Positions 20,699 through 28,480 of a stretch of 47,984 nt of DNA are shown in pieces; positions within the stretch are counted from its first letter, which is position 1; the number at the start of each line of letters is the position of its first letter. Origin of the DNA: Actinomadura sp. 6K520 (GTDB lineage: Bacteria > Actinomycetota > Actinomycetes > Streptosporangiales > Streptosporangiaceae); contig NZ_SMLC01000046.1 of the NCBI RefSeq assembly GCF_004349245.1, forward strand, positions 1-47,984, written 5' to 3'. The notes beneath the pieces were generated by a model. The model was not told where the DNA came from, searched no databases, and saw only the letters and a program-made list of their open reading frames with translations. The position numbers and the translations under genes were made by a program.

Positions 20699-22063
20699 AT
20701 GTTCTCCACCGTGCTCATCGCGAACCGGGGCGAGATCGCGCTGCGGGTGGCGCGGACCTGCCGCGAGCTCGGCCTGCGGGTGGTCGCCGTGCACTCCACC
20801 GAGGACCGCGACTCGGCCGTCGTCCGGCTGGCCGACGAGAGCGTGCAGATCGGCCCGGCCCCCGCCCGGCGCAGCTACCTGAACATCCCCGCGATCATCG
20901 AGGCGGCGCGGCGCACCGGTGCCGACGCGCTCCACCCCGGCTACGGGTTCCTCTCCGAGGACGCCGACCTGGCCGCGGTGTGCGCGGAGAACGGCATCGC
21001 CTTCATCGGCTCGCCCGCGCCGGTGCTGGAGGTCTTCGGGGACAAGATCGCCGCACGCGCCCTCATGGCCGAGGCGGGCCTGCCGCTGCTGCCCGGCTCG
21101 ATGGCGCCGCCGGGCAGCGCGCGGGAGGCGCGGGAGGCGGCGGACGAGATCGGCTACCCGGTGATCGTCAAGGCCGCGGCCGGCGGCGGCGGGAACGCGA
21201 TGGCGGTCGTGCACGAGGCGGCGGACCTGGCGTCCGCCTGGCGGCGGGTGCGGACCGACGCGCAGGCCCTGTTCGGCGACGACCGCGTCTACGTCGAGCG
21301 CCACCTCGGCTCGGCCCGCCACGTCGAGGTCCAGCTGCTCTGCGACGCCCACGGCAACGTCCTGCCCCTCGGGACCCGCGACTGCTCGGTCCAGCGCCGC
21401 CGGCAGAAGCTCATCGAGGAGGCGCCCGCACCGCGGCTGCCCGGCGACCTGGCCGAGCGCATGTCCGAGGCGGCGGTGGCCGGTGCGCGGGCGGCGGGCT
21501 GCGTCGGCGCGGCGACGTTCGAGTTCCTGGTCTCGCCCGGCGGCTCGTTCGCCTACCTGGAGACCAACTGCCGGATCCAGGTCGAGCATCCGGTGACCGA
21601 GATGGTGACCGGTGTGGACCTCGTCGCGGAGCAGATCCGGATCGCCGCCGGCCGGGAGCTCGCGCTCCGCCGGGAGGACGTGCGGCCCCGCGGCACCGCC
21701 ATCGAATGCCGGATCAACGCCGAGGACCCGGACCAGGGCTTCGTCCCCGCGCCGGGCCTGCTCACCGAGTTCCGGCTCCCCGGCGGCCCCTTCGTCCGCG
21801 TCGACACGCACGGCTTCCCCGGGTACCGGGTCCCGGCCGCCTACGACTCGCTGCTGGCCAAGCTCGTCGTCTGGGCGCCCGACCGCGACCGCGCGCTGCG
21901 CCGGATGGCCGCGGTGCTCGGCGAATGCCGGATCTCCGGTCCCGGGGTGCGCACCACCGCCGGCTTCCTGGAGCGGCTGATCGCCGATCCGCGCTTCCAG
22001 GACGCCGAACACGACACCGCCCTCGCGCTCCCCTCTCCCCCGGATCCGCGCCCGGTTCACTAG
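20699..22063 (+). CDS. accC: Biotin carboxylase subunit of acetyl-CoA carboxylase
   Basis: A 454-residue AccC that carboxylates biotin on the BCCP using ATP and bicarbonate. Family marks are IANRGEIALRVARTC (7-21), HPGYGFLSE, the ATP-grasp loop KAAAGGGG, HVEVQ, GTRDCSVQRRRQKLIEEAP and RIQVEHPVTE with the conserved Arg and Glu. Two places deviate from the usual sequence: the loop after GGGG reads NAMAVV where RGMRVV is usual, and NCRIQ stands where NTRIQ is usual. The main catalytic residues remain, so it is likely active. ATG 20699 is 5 nt after the BCCP stop. With the two preceding genes it gives a complete three-polypeptide carboxylase. Confidence 0.95.
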   Translation: MFSTVLIANRGEIALRVARTCRELGLRVVAVHSTEDRDSAVVRLADESVQIGPAPARRSYLNIPAIIEAARRTGADALHPGYGFLSEDADLAAVCAENGIAFIGSPAPVLEVFGDKIAARALMAEAGLPLLPGSMAPPGSAREAREAADEIGYPVIVKAAAGGGGNAMAVVHEAADLASAWRRVRTDAQALFGDDRVYVERHLGSARHVEVQLLCDAHGNVLPLGTRDCSVQRRRQKLIEEAPAPRLPGDLAERMSEAAVAGARAAGCVGAATFEFLVSPGGSFAYLETNCRIQVEHPVTEMVTGVDLVAEQIRIAAGRELALRREDVRPRGTAIECRINAEDPDQGFVPAPGLLTEFRLPGGPFVRVDTHGFPGYRVPAAYDSLLAKLVVWAPDRDRALRRMAAVLGECRISGPGVRTTAGFLERLIADPRFQDAEHDTALALPSPPDPRPVH

Positions 22064-22111
22064 AGTGGTCGACCGGACACATGGCGTGATCGGTTGAGAG
22101 GGCGGTGCCGG

Positions 22112-22747
22112 TTGTTCTTTCTCGAGGTGTTCGTTCCCCGGGGGTCCGTCACCGCGGAGCGGCGCGAGCGGCTGGCCCGGCGCCTCACCTCGCTGGACGG
22201 CCTCACCGGGGGCGAGGCGATGCATCCCGGTACGGCCGCCGCCGTCCGCGAGGTGATGCACGTGGTCTTCCACGAGCCGGAGACATGGTGGACCGCGGAC
22301 GGGCCCGTCGACGCCCGGAACCCGCGCTACCTCGTCCGCGTGCACGTGCCCAACGCCTGGCGCAAGGACCTGAGCGAGCCGTTCGTCCGGTTCGTCACCG
22401 ATGCCCTGGCGGAGACCGACGAGGAGCGGCGGCGCGTCCGGGAGGAGCCGGTGGCCGAGGTCCACGTCATCGGCGTTCCCGAGCGGGGCTACGGGCTCCG
22501 CGGCCGGGTGCTGGGGGCCTCCGACCTGGTCACGATGCTCGGCGACCCGTTCCGCCGGTCCCAGGAGAGCGGGGAGGACGGACCGCTCCTCCCGGAGGGC
22601 TCGGTGTACGACCCCATGTGCGGGGCGATCGTCAAGCTCGGCCCGGACGCGGTCACCCTGGAGCGGGACGGGCGGACCTACGGCTTCTGCTGCGAGCACT
22701 GCCGCCGGCTCTTCGTCGCCGAGCGGCGCGAAGGCCGGCCCTGCTGA
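22112..22747 (+). CDS. Tautomerase-like protein fused to a C-terminal YHS metal-binding domain
   Basis: About 211 residues. The N-terminal two thirds look like a tandem beta-alpha-beta tautomerase: a first strand FFLEVFVPRG followed by a helix, and a second unit YLVRVHVPNAWRKDLSEPF, then an EVHVIGVPERGYGLRG segment. The last 50 residues are a YHS-type domain (VYDPMCGAIV, then FCCEHC), which binds metal in other proteins. The start is unclear. TTG 22112 has GAGAGGG upstream; TTG 22094 has no SD and would add six residues. Neither gives the Met-Pro start that tautomerases need for their catalytic Pro1. A GTG-CCG at 22105 would, but in another frame. It is 48 nt after the biotin carboxylase and is likely in that operon. 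Function in the pathway is unknown; the tautomerase assignment is by pattern only. Confidence 0.7.
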   Translation: MFFLEVFVPRGSVTAERRERLARRLTSLDGLTGGEAMHPGTAAAVREVMHVVFHEPETWWTADGPVDARNPRYLVRVHVPNAWRKDLSEPFVRFVTDALAETDEERRRVREEPVAEVHVIGVPERGYGLRGRVLGASDLVTMLGDPFRRSQESGEDGPLLPEGSVYDPMCGAIVKLGPDAVTLERDGRTYGFCCEHCRRLFVAERREGRPC

Positions 22748-22778
22748 CCCGGCGGAGTCCCTCGGCCGTTCCGGGCGC

Positions 22779-22815
22779 GGGCCCGGCGGGCGATGGCCGT
22801 CCGCCCGCCGGGCCC
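22779..22815. terminator. GC-only 14-bp hairpin between convergent genes
   Basis: A perfect inverted repeat: GGGCCCGGCGGGCG at 22779-22792 and its complement at 22802-22815, with a 9-nt loop. It sits in the 76-bp gap between the convergent tautomerase-YHS and 2,3-dehydratase genes. There is no T-tract on either side. Long GC hairpins of this kind often terminate transcription in actinomycetes, probably in both directions here. Confidence 0.65.
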
Positions 22816-22823
22816 CGGCCGGG

Positions 22824-24203
22824 TCAGCCGGCGGCGTGCATGGCCTGCAGGCAGCACAGCAGGTTCCGTGACTGCTGGTTGAGGTAGTGGCTGTGCCGGT
22901 TCAGCTCGGCGAGCTGGGCGATCGTCACCCACCGGAAGTCGCCGTAGCCGTCGCCCGAGCCCTCCAGCTCCAGATCGGTCTCCAGGATGACGTAGCGGCT
23001 GCTGGCGGCCTGGAAGATGTCCGCCTGGTCGGTCAGCTTCGTCTCGAAGTGGATCTGCGCCGGGTCCGCCTCCTTCAGCTCCTTGAGGAAGCGCGGATAG
23101 GCGTCGGGCGGCAGCTCGTCGTAGAACGACGGGATGCACTGCAGGCTCGGGCCGAGCTCGGCGACGTCCACGTAGCCGCCCTCGAAGACCGAGTTGACCA
23201 GGACGTGCAGGACGCCGCCGATGTTCCGCACCAGGAAGACCACCAGGCCGTCCGCCGCGGTGCGGATCATCGGCTGGGTCCAGTGGTCGCCGCCGAGATC
23301 GATGTCCGCGCCGACGATGTCGAAGAACTGGAACTGCCGGTGGGTCAGGCGGCCCTCCGACAGATGCCACATGCCGGCGTCCTTGAGGTGGATGCGCTCC
23401 ACGTTCATGTCGCCGTAGGTGCGCGCCCGGCTGAGCCAGCTGAGGATCTCGGTCGTGCCGTGCCGTGCCGGGGCGCCCGGCTCGCAGGAGCGGAGCAGCG
23501 CCGGCCGGAGGCCCGCGCCGCCGTCACCGGCCCCCTCCTCCGGCGCGCCCAGCAGGGAGAACGGCAGGCACGACAGCACCGAGCACGCGCTGGTGTTGAC
23601 GGTGTCGCTCTCGGCGAGCAGGGCGTAGACCTGCCCGAGCGGCAGCCAGCGGTAGCCGTCGAGGACCTCGACGTCCTCCTCGACCTGGACGATCACGTTC
23701 CGGTTGCGCTTGCGGAAGAACCACGACCCCTGCTCGGACTGCCGCACGTCCGCGATGATCCGGCGGTCGCCGGGGTCGGTGAAGTACGACAGGTACGGGA
23801 CCTCCCGGTCCCGGTTGCTCCACGTCGCCTGGACCGTCGGGCCGAGCTGCGCCCCGCCCTCGTTGCCCGGTTCGACCTTCGCCTGCATCAGCAGGTGCGG
23901 GACCCCGGCGAAGTCCTTCAGCAGGATGCCCAGGGTGCCCATGTCGGGCTGGATGATGATCGGGTAGTTGGTGTGCGAGATGGAGCCGTGCACGGTGGCG
24001 TGCTTCTCCATGGCCTCGATGGTGAAGAACCCGCCGTCGCGATGGGAGATGGCTCCCGTCGCGGGATCGGCCTGCCAGCCGTCGAGCGCGTCGAGGGGGA
24101 CCTCCTTCACCTGCGCCGGGGTCCGCTCGGCGGCCGCCACCAGCCACGCGCGCACTTCCTCGTCGGTCACCTGGGCTCCGGGCGCTGGCGCTGTGCTTCC
24201 CAC
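22824..24203 (-). CDS. NDP-hexose 2,3-dehydratase (first step of 2-deoxygenation)
   Basis: A 459-residue member of the EvaA/Gra-ORF27 type of dTDP-4-keto-6-deoxyglucose 2,3-dehydratases, which remove the C-2 hydroxyl and start 2-deoxysugar biosynthesis. The protein is a tandem repeat of two related halves (about 1-220 and 250-459): compare SHTNYPIIIQPDMGTLGILL with DHWTQPMIRTAADGLVVFLV, and GAQLGPTVQ with VAELGPSLQ. This duplication is characteristic of the family. GTG 24203 is chosen because AAGGA lies 8 nt upstream. It ends 76 nt from a convergent gene across a GC hairpin. Motif copy B lies 87 nt before the start. The partner 4,6-dehydratase, reductases and glycosyltransferase are not in the window. 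Confidence 0.93.
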   Translation of the reverse strand: MGSTAPAPGAQVTDEEVRAWLVAAAERTPAQVKEVPLDALDGWQADPATGAISHRDGGFFTIEAMEKHATVHGSISHTNYPIIIQPDMGTLGILLKDFAGVPHLLMQAKVEPGNEGGAQLGPTVQATWSNRDREVPYLSYFTDPGDRRIIADVRQSEQGSWFFRKRNRNVIVQVEEDVEVLDGYRWLPLGQVYALLAESDTVNTSACSVLSCLPFSLLGAPEEGAGDGGAGLRPALLRSCEPGAPARHGTTEILSWLSRARTYGDMNVERIHLKDAGMWHLSEGRLTHRQFQFFDIVGADIDLGGDHWTQPMIRTAADGLVVFLVRNIGGVLHVLVNSVFEGGYVDVAELGPSLQCIPSFYDELPPDAYPRFLKELKEADPAQIHFETKLTDQADIFQAASSRYVILETDLELEGSGDGYGDFRWVTIAQLAELNRHSHYLNQQSRNLLCCLQAMHAAG

Positions 24204-24290
24204 TGCGAATTCCTTTCCAGGACTCTTTCCGACGGCTCGGCCGGTCGTCGTCGCCCGGCGTGTCTTCAGCCTAGAAAGGCCCCTTCTCCG

Positions 24291-24308
24291 GGGCATCTCC
24301 CAAATTGC
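24291..24308 (-). promoter_or_regulatory. Cluster-wide 18-bp motif, copy B (upstream of 2,3-dehydratase)
   Basis: On the minus strand: GCAATTTGGGAGATGCCC. It matches copy A in its first 15 positions. It lies 87 nt before the dehydratase GTG, same orientation, and in the 175-bp gap after the FAD monooxygenase stop at 24379. Confidence 0.65.
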
Positions 24309-24378
24309 CGCGCGGTGATTTCCCGGAATGGCGCGGGCCGCCCGTCCCGGCGCGCCGCCGTACCGGGACGGGGGTCGC

Positions 24379-25761
24379 TCACTCGACCGGGACTTCCGCG
24401 CCGCGCGGCGGGGCGGACTTCAGCGCCGGCGAGCGCCGGGCCGCCCGCAGCGACCGGACCACCGTCGTCGGACGCATGACCGCGCTGGGCCTGGCCAGCA
24501 GGTGCTGCATCTCCAGCATCACCCGGTGCGCGGGCACGGACACGTGGCTGGCCAGCATGACGCGACGCACGTAGCGGTTGACCAGCGCGGTCCCGAACGG
24601 CCGGGGACCGGCCGTCTCCGGAAACATGAAATCGCTCGACGTCGACATCTGCCACGGCGTGTCGATCGTTTTTCCGCAGGCCCGGTAATAGCGCCGCGCC
24701 ATCTCCGCGGTCGGCGCGCCGAACCGGTCCAGGCACCGCCCCAATATCTGCGCCTCCAGGGTCGCCACGGTCATTCCCTGGCCGTACAGCGGATTGAAAC
24801 TGCAGATCGCGTCGCCGAGCGCGACGTAGCCGGCGGGCAGCCGCCGCAGCCGCTCGAAGTAGCGCCGGCGCGCGGCGGGGTAGGTGAACCGGTGCGCGTC
24901 CCCGTCGTCGACCGGTTCGCATCTGGCCAGCAGGTCGGTCATGTGCGGGTCGGGCAGGCCCGCCGCGAACGCGGCGAACCCCTCCGGGTCGACGGGCGCG
25001 TGCGCGCGGTGCCAGCCGCCGAGGGTGACCATCCACCGGTCGCCCTCGATGGCGAACGCCGCGGCGGCGCGCTTGTCGTCCGGCGGGACGCACGACATCA
25101 GGTACAGGAGACCGCCGTCCTCGCCGAGGGTGTCCTCCGGGGCGCGCCGCAGCAGGCGCGTGGTGTACCCCACGTCGATCTTGATCGTCGTGACCTCGGG
25201 AGCGGGGCAGTCCAGGTCCGCGAGCCACCGCTCGCTCCGCGTCGCGCTCCGCCCGGTCGCGTCGACGACGAGGTCCGCCGGGATCCTGTCCCCGTCGTCG
25301 AGGGCGACGCCCAGCACCCGGCCCGCGACGCCGAACAGCCCGCCGACCGCGGTGCGGTCCCGGATCTCGACGTTGGGCAGGGCCGCCACCCGTCGGCGCA
25401 CGGCCAGTTCCAGGTAGGCCCGGCTGAGGCTGATCCCGAGCATCCCGCTGCGGAACCGCGTCCGGAGCGCGCCCATCTGGTAAAAGATCAGGTCGTGGCC
25501 CGGGTCGAACGGGACGGCGCCGCCCTCGATCAGCTCCTCGGTCAGGCCGGGGAACAGCTCCTCCAGCTGCATCCGCCCGCTGATGAGCAGCGCGTGCGCG
25601 TGCCCGCCCTGGGGTACCCCGCGCCGCGTCCGGGGCGCGGCCGGCAGCGTGTCGCGGTCGATGACCGTGACCCGCTCGAACCTGCCGGACAGGACGCGGG
25701 CCGCCACCAGGCCGCCGATCGAGCCGCCGACGACTACCGCGTGTTCACCGACTGGCCGCAC
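24379..25761 (-). CDS. FAD-dependent monooxygenase/oxidoreductase (aromatic-hydroxylase superfamily)
   Basis: A 460-residue flavoprotein with the N-terminal dinucleotide motif GGSIGGLVAARVL (12-24), an acidic end of the second strand (VIDRD), the PQGGHAHALL segment, a central DATGR (the DG-type motif), and YVALGDAICSFNPLYGQGMT, the second FAD motif GD(A/S)xxxxxPxxGQG. This architecture is common in actinomycete FAD oxidoreductases related to squalene epoxidase and aromatic hydroxylases; it would hydroxylate or epoxidise a pathway intermediate. The substrate cannot be read from the sequence. It lacks the WxWxIP halogenase motif. GTG 25761 directly follows AAGGAGGAGCC. It lies 180 nt after the AraC-type regulator on the same strand, and the two may be co-transcribed. 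Confidence 0.88.
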   Translation of the reverse strand: MRPVGEHAVVVGGSIGGLVAARVLSGRFERVTVIDRDTLPAAPRTRRGVPQGGHAHALLISGRMQLEELFPGLTEELIEGGAVPFDPGHDLIFYQMGALRTRFRSGMLGISLSRAYLELAVRRRVAALPNVEIRDRTAVGGLFGVAGRVLGVALDDGDRIPADLVVDATGRSATRSERWLADLDCPAPEVTTIKIDVGYTTRLLRRAPEDTLGEDGGLLYLMSCVPPDDKRAAAAFAIEGDRWMVTLGGWHRAHAPVDPEGFAAFAAGLPDPHMTDLLARCEPVDDGDAHRFTYPAARRRYFERLRRLPAGYVALGDAICSFNPLYGQGMTVATLEAQILGRCLDRFGAPTAEMARRYYRACGKTIDTPWQMSTSSDFMFPETAGPRPFGTALVNRYVRRVMLASHVSVPAHRVMLEMQHLLARPSAVMRPTTVVRSLRAARRSPALKSAPPRGAEVPVE

Positions 25762-25941
25762 GGCTCCTCCTTGCCCTGGTCCAGCTCATGTGCTGGTCCG
25801 GCTCGTCGTCGTCCAGGGCGCCGCGGGGGTCCCCGGACGTCCTGGTGATGCGGTCCGCCGCACCCATGAGGATTCTTGAGCGCGAAGGAGCGGGTGTCTT
25901 CTCCCCGGTTGCGCGACTGCGGAGCCGCTCCCGCCGCCCCG

Positions 25942-26760
25942 TCACGAGGGCTGCCCGGCCGCGGCGGCCTTCGCGGCGGGGCCGCGGCAGGCGTGCCCGT
26001 GCACTTCCATCGAGCGGGAGAAGTCGCTCCTGGCCCGCGGTCCCTTCCGGACGCGGTCGGGCAGGGGCCCCGCGCAGTGGGGGATGGTCCCCTCCAGCAG
26101 CCTCTCGAGGTCGAGCTCGACCGGCACGGCGGCGCCGGGGACGACGTAGACCGGGCCGAGGATGGCCGCCAGCACCGGCGTGCCGCCGCTCTCGTCGTGC
26201 GTCCTGACCGTGATCATCCACCGGCCCGGGGTGACGTGGGCGATGTGCGACGAGCCGTCCGGGTCCTCGACCACGCACGGCTCCACCGGCCCGCCGAGGA
26301 CGAGCGAGGTCGGCACGGCCCGCACGACGAAGTCCCGGGCCGGGGAGAGCGCCGCGGAGCGGAGCGACACCAGGATCGACCCCTGGGTGCAGGGCAGGTC
26401 GTCGTGGTCGCCGGCGAAGCCGTCGGCGCCGTTGCCGAGCCGGGCGGCGCGCCGGTACCGTCCCGGCGAGATCCCCACCGTCCGGGTGAAACGCGATGTG
26501 AATGTGCCGAGACTCGCACATCCGACCTGCATCGCGATATCGGCGACGCTCTCCTCCGTGCAGAGCAGTTTCTGCCGCGCGACTTCCAGTCTCACCCCGC
26601 CGAGGAAACGCGTGGGCGGGTAACCGGTCTCCCGGCAGAACAGTCGCGATAGATATCCCGGGGTGAGATTGACCGCGGCGGCCAGCTCCTCCAGCGTAAG
26701 GTCTTCGTGATATCGGCCCCGCATCAGCTCGACGACATCGTCGATCTCCTGCCGCACCAT
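25942..26760 (-). CDS. AraC-family regulator with N-terminal DNA-binding domain
   Basis: 272 residues. The double helix-turn-helix AraC domain is at the N terminus (about 5-108): LTLEELAAAVNLTPGYLSRLFCRETGYPP, then ESVADIAMQVGCASLGTFTSRFTRTVGISPGRYR. The usual order in AraC proteins is sensor domain first. Here the C-terminal half (about 120-250) is the likely sensor; it contains strands around VRAVPTSLVLGG and GRWMITVRTHDESGG, is unlike cupin or DJ-1 sensors, and I cannot place it. The tail is basic and alanine-rich with two cysteines. ATG 26760 has AAGGGGG just upstream. It sits between the FAD monooxygenase and a 494-bp intergenic region, so it is a plausible pathway regulator. Confidence 0.85.
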   Translation of the reverse strand: MVRQEIDDVVELMRGRYHEDLTLEELAAAVNLTPGYLSRLFCRETGYPPTRFLGGVRLEVARQKLLCTEESVADIAMQVGCASLGTFTSRFTRTVGISPGRYRRAARLGNGADGFAGDHDDLPCTQGSILVSLRSAALSPARDFVVRAVPTSLVLGGPVEPCVVEDPDGSSHIAHVTPGRWMITVRTHDESGGTPVLAAILGPVYVVPGAAVPVELDLERLLEGTIPHCAGPLPDRVRKGPRARSDFSRSMEVHGHACRGPAAKAAAAGQPS

Positions 26761-27089
26761 GCCCCCTTGGTGTCACAACCTGAAGATCCCCAGTGAAAGC
26801 CCGGCTTGTGGAACGGTCAAGTGCCGCCGCCCCGGCATCGAGACGCCCTGTAGACACGCGGAAGAGCGGGCCCACCCGGCCGGCCGACCCAGCGTGACCG
26901 AAAAGACCGTGAATCAATGATCCCAGTTTCGGATGGCCCTATCCCGAGATTCGTTCTTCACCGAAACGAGATAGGGAAATCTGCCTTCTGGTGATCATCG
27001 ACAACACTCGGCGCGCCGCAGAAGCAGCCGCCGCGGCGTATCGCATTCCGGCCGGTCCGGAGCGCTCGGGGCGCGCCCGCAGAACGGCA

Positions 27090-27107
27090 GCAATTTTGGA
27101 GATGTCC
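27090..27107 (+). promoter_or_regulatory. Cluster-wide 18-bp motif, copy C (upstream of DUF5988-like gene and rmlA)
   Basis: GCAATTTTGGAGATGTCC, the least conserved copy. It lies 147 nt before ATG 27255 and in the same orientation. The 494-bp gap 26761-27254 is otherwise without a supported gene; it also holds a weak inverted repeat (CCCTATC at 26937 and GATAGGG at 26970). It must contain the divergent promoters of the AraC gene and of this operon. Confidence 0.55.
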
Positions 27108-27254
27108 GGCGGACCGATTGGCCACACAATGGTTCGCAGAGGGTCCACCAGTGGGCCGTTGAGATGGTCCACGAGCACCGTCACAACGTCGCACTGACGC
27201 AGATCCAACGGGAAATACGCAGGCACGAGCAGACCCGATTGGAGCGGAACTCCG

Positions 27255-27491
27255 ATGGACGGTACGGATCGGCTCACCTCCCCTGGCGAGACCGTCGAGG
27301 CAGTGCTCATCGGCGGGCCGGCCGATATCCCCCAGGTCGCGCGGACCGTGCGGACCCCGGTGGCGGAGACGAAGATCAAGATTCTGCACCACAACGGCTA
27401 CGAGCACTTCGAGATCGTGCGCGAGCCGAGGATCGATCCCTCCCGTCCGGTGGCCTTCCACTGGACCATGCGAACAAAGATCGCCGAGTGA
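27255..27491 (+). CDS. Small conserved protein, DUF5988-like
   Basis: 78 residues with the pattern VEAVLIGGPADIPQVAR, then KIKILHHNGYEHFE, and a C-terminal FHWTMRTKIAE. I recognise this layout as the small DUF5988 family found near actinomycete biosynthetic genes; its function is unknown. This is recall, not a search. ATG 27255 follows GGAG at about 11 nt. It is 82 nt before the dTDP-glucose synthase gene on the same strand and 147 nt after motif copy C, so it is probably the first gene of a two-gene unit. It has no signal peptide, membrane segment or metal motif. Confidence 0.75.
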   Translation: MDGTDRLTSPGETVEAVLIGGPADIPQVARTVRTPVAETKIKILHHNGYEHFEIVREPRIDPSRPVAFHWTMRTKIAE

Positions 27492-27573
27492 CGGCGACGC
27501 ACCGGCCGGCGCCGCTCCCGCCCGCGGCGGCGCGCTGCATGCGCAGCCCGACCCCGGCCGCCGGGAGCCCGCG

Positions 27574-28458
27574 ATGAAGGGCATCATCCTCGCCGGCGGC
27601 ACCGGCTCGCGGCTGCACCCCGCCAGCCTCGCGGTCTCCAAGCAGCTCTTTCCCGTCTGCGGCAAGCCGATGATCTACTACCCGCTGTCGGTGCTCATGC
27701 TCGCCGGGGTGCGGGACATCCTCATCATCTCCACGCCCCTCGACCTGCCGCTGTTCCGGCGCCTGCTCGGTGACGGCTCGCGGCTCGGGCTCCGCATCCG
27801 CTACGCCGCGCAGGACGAACCGCGGGGGCTCGCGGACGCCTTCATCATCGGCGCCGACCACATCGGCGACGGGCCCGTGGCGCTCGTCCTCGGAGACAAC
27901 ATCTTCCACGGCAACTCGTTCGTGGAGCTGCTGACCGGCAGCATCCAGAACGTCGACGGCTGCGTGCTGTTCGGCCATCCGGTGCACGACCCCGAGCGCT
28001 ACGGCGTCGTGGAGACCGACGAGCGCGGCCGGCTGGTCTCGATCGAGGAGAAGCCGGAGCACCCCCGGTCCAACCGGGTCGTCACCGGCCTGTACTGCTA
28101 CGACGGCGGAGTCGTCGACATCGCCCGCGAGCTGAAGCCGTCTCCGCGCGGCGAGCTCGAGATCACCGACGTCAACCGGGTCTACCTGGAGCGCGGGCAG
28201 GCGCGGCTCGTCAACCTCGGCCGCGGTTTCGTCTGGTTCGACACCGGGACGCCGGAGGCGCTCTTCCAGGCCAGCCAGTACCTGTGGGCGATCGAGGAGC
28301 GGCAGGGCGTCAAGGTCGCCTGCATCGAGGAGATCGCGCTGAGGAAGGGCTTCATCAGCGCCGACGAGTGCCACCAGCTCGGCGCCGAGATCTCCGGTTC
28401 GAGTTACGGCCGGTACGTCATGGCCATGGCCAAGGAGGGCGTGCGGGTCTGCCCCTGA
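27574..28458 (+). CDS. rmlA: Glucose-1-phosphate thymidylyltransferase
   Basis: A 294-residue nucleotidyltransferase that makes dTDP-glucose from glucose-1-phosphate and dTTP, the entry step of deoxysugar biosynthesis. It shows the signature GIILAGGTGSRLHP (3-16) with SKQLFPVCGKPMIYYPL (23-39), LGDNIFHG around residue 108, EEKPEHPRSNRVVTGLY, and the C-terminal WFDTGTPEALFQAS. The length is normal for RmlA. ATG 27574 has GGGAG 7 nt upstream. It converges with the small SARP gene across only 22 nt. It complements the 2,3-dehydratase encoded 3.4 kb to the left. Confidence 0.96.
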   Translation: MKGIILAGGTGSRLHPASLAVSKQLFPVCGKPMIYYPLSVLMLAGVRDILIISTPLDLPLFRRLLGDGSRLGLRIRYAAQDEPRGLADAFIIGADHIGDGPVALVLGDNIFHGNSFVELLTGSIQNVDGCVLFGHPVHDPERYGVVETDERGRLVSIEEKPEHPRSNRVVTGLYCYDGGVVDIARELKPSPRGELEITDVNRVYLERGQARLVNLGRGFVWFDTGTPEALFQASQYLWAIEERQGVKVACIEEIALRKGFISADECHQLGAEISGSSYGRYVMAMAKEGVRVCP

Positions 28459-28480
28459 CGAGCCGCGGGCCAGTCGGCGG

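Noticed and set aside
25744..25865. A 40-aa minus-strand frame between the AraC and FAD monooxygenase genes
   Set aside because: It has no ribosome-binding site, no recognisable pattern, and overlaps the monooxygenase start.
26905..26935. Possible seventh copy of the 18-bp motif near ATGATCCCAGTTTC
   Set aside because: Too few positions agree with the consensus and the core GCAAT half is missing.
26937..26976. Inverted repeat CCCTATC/GATAGGG in the AraC-DUF5988 gap
   Set aside because: Seven pairs with a 26-nt loop is too weak to call a terminator or operator.
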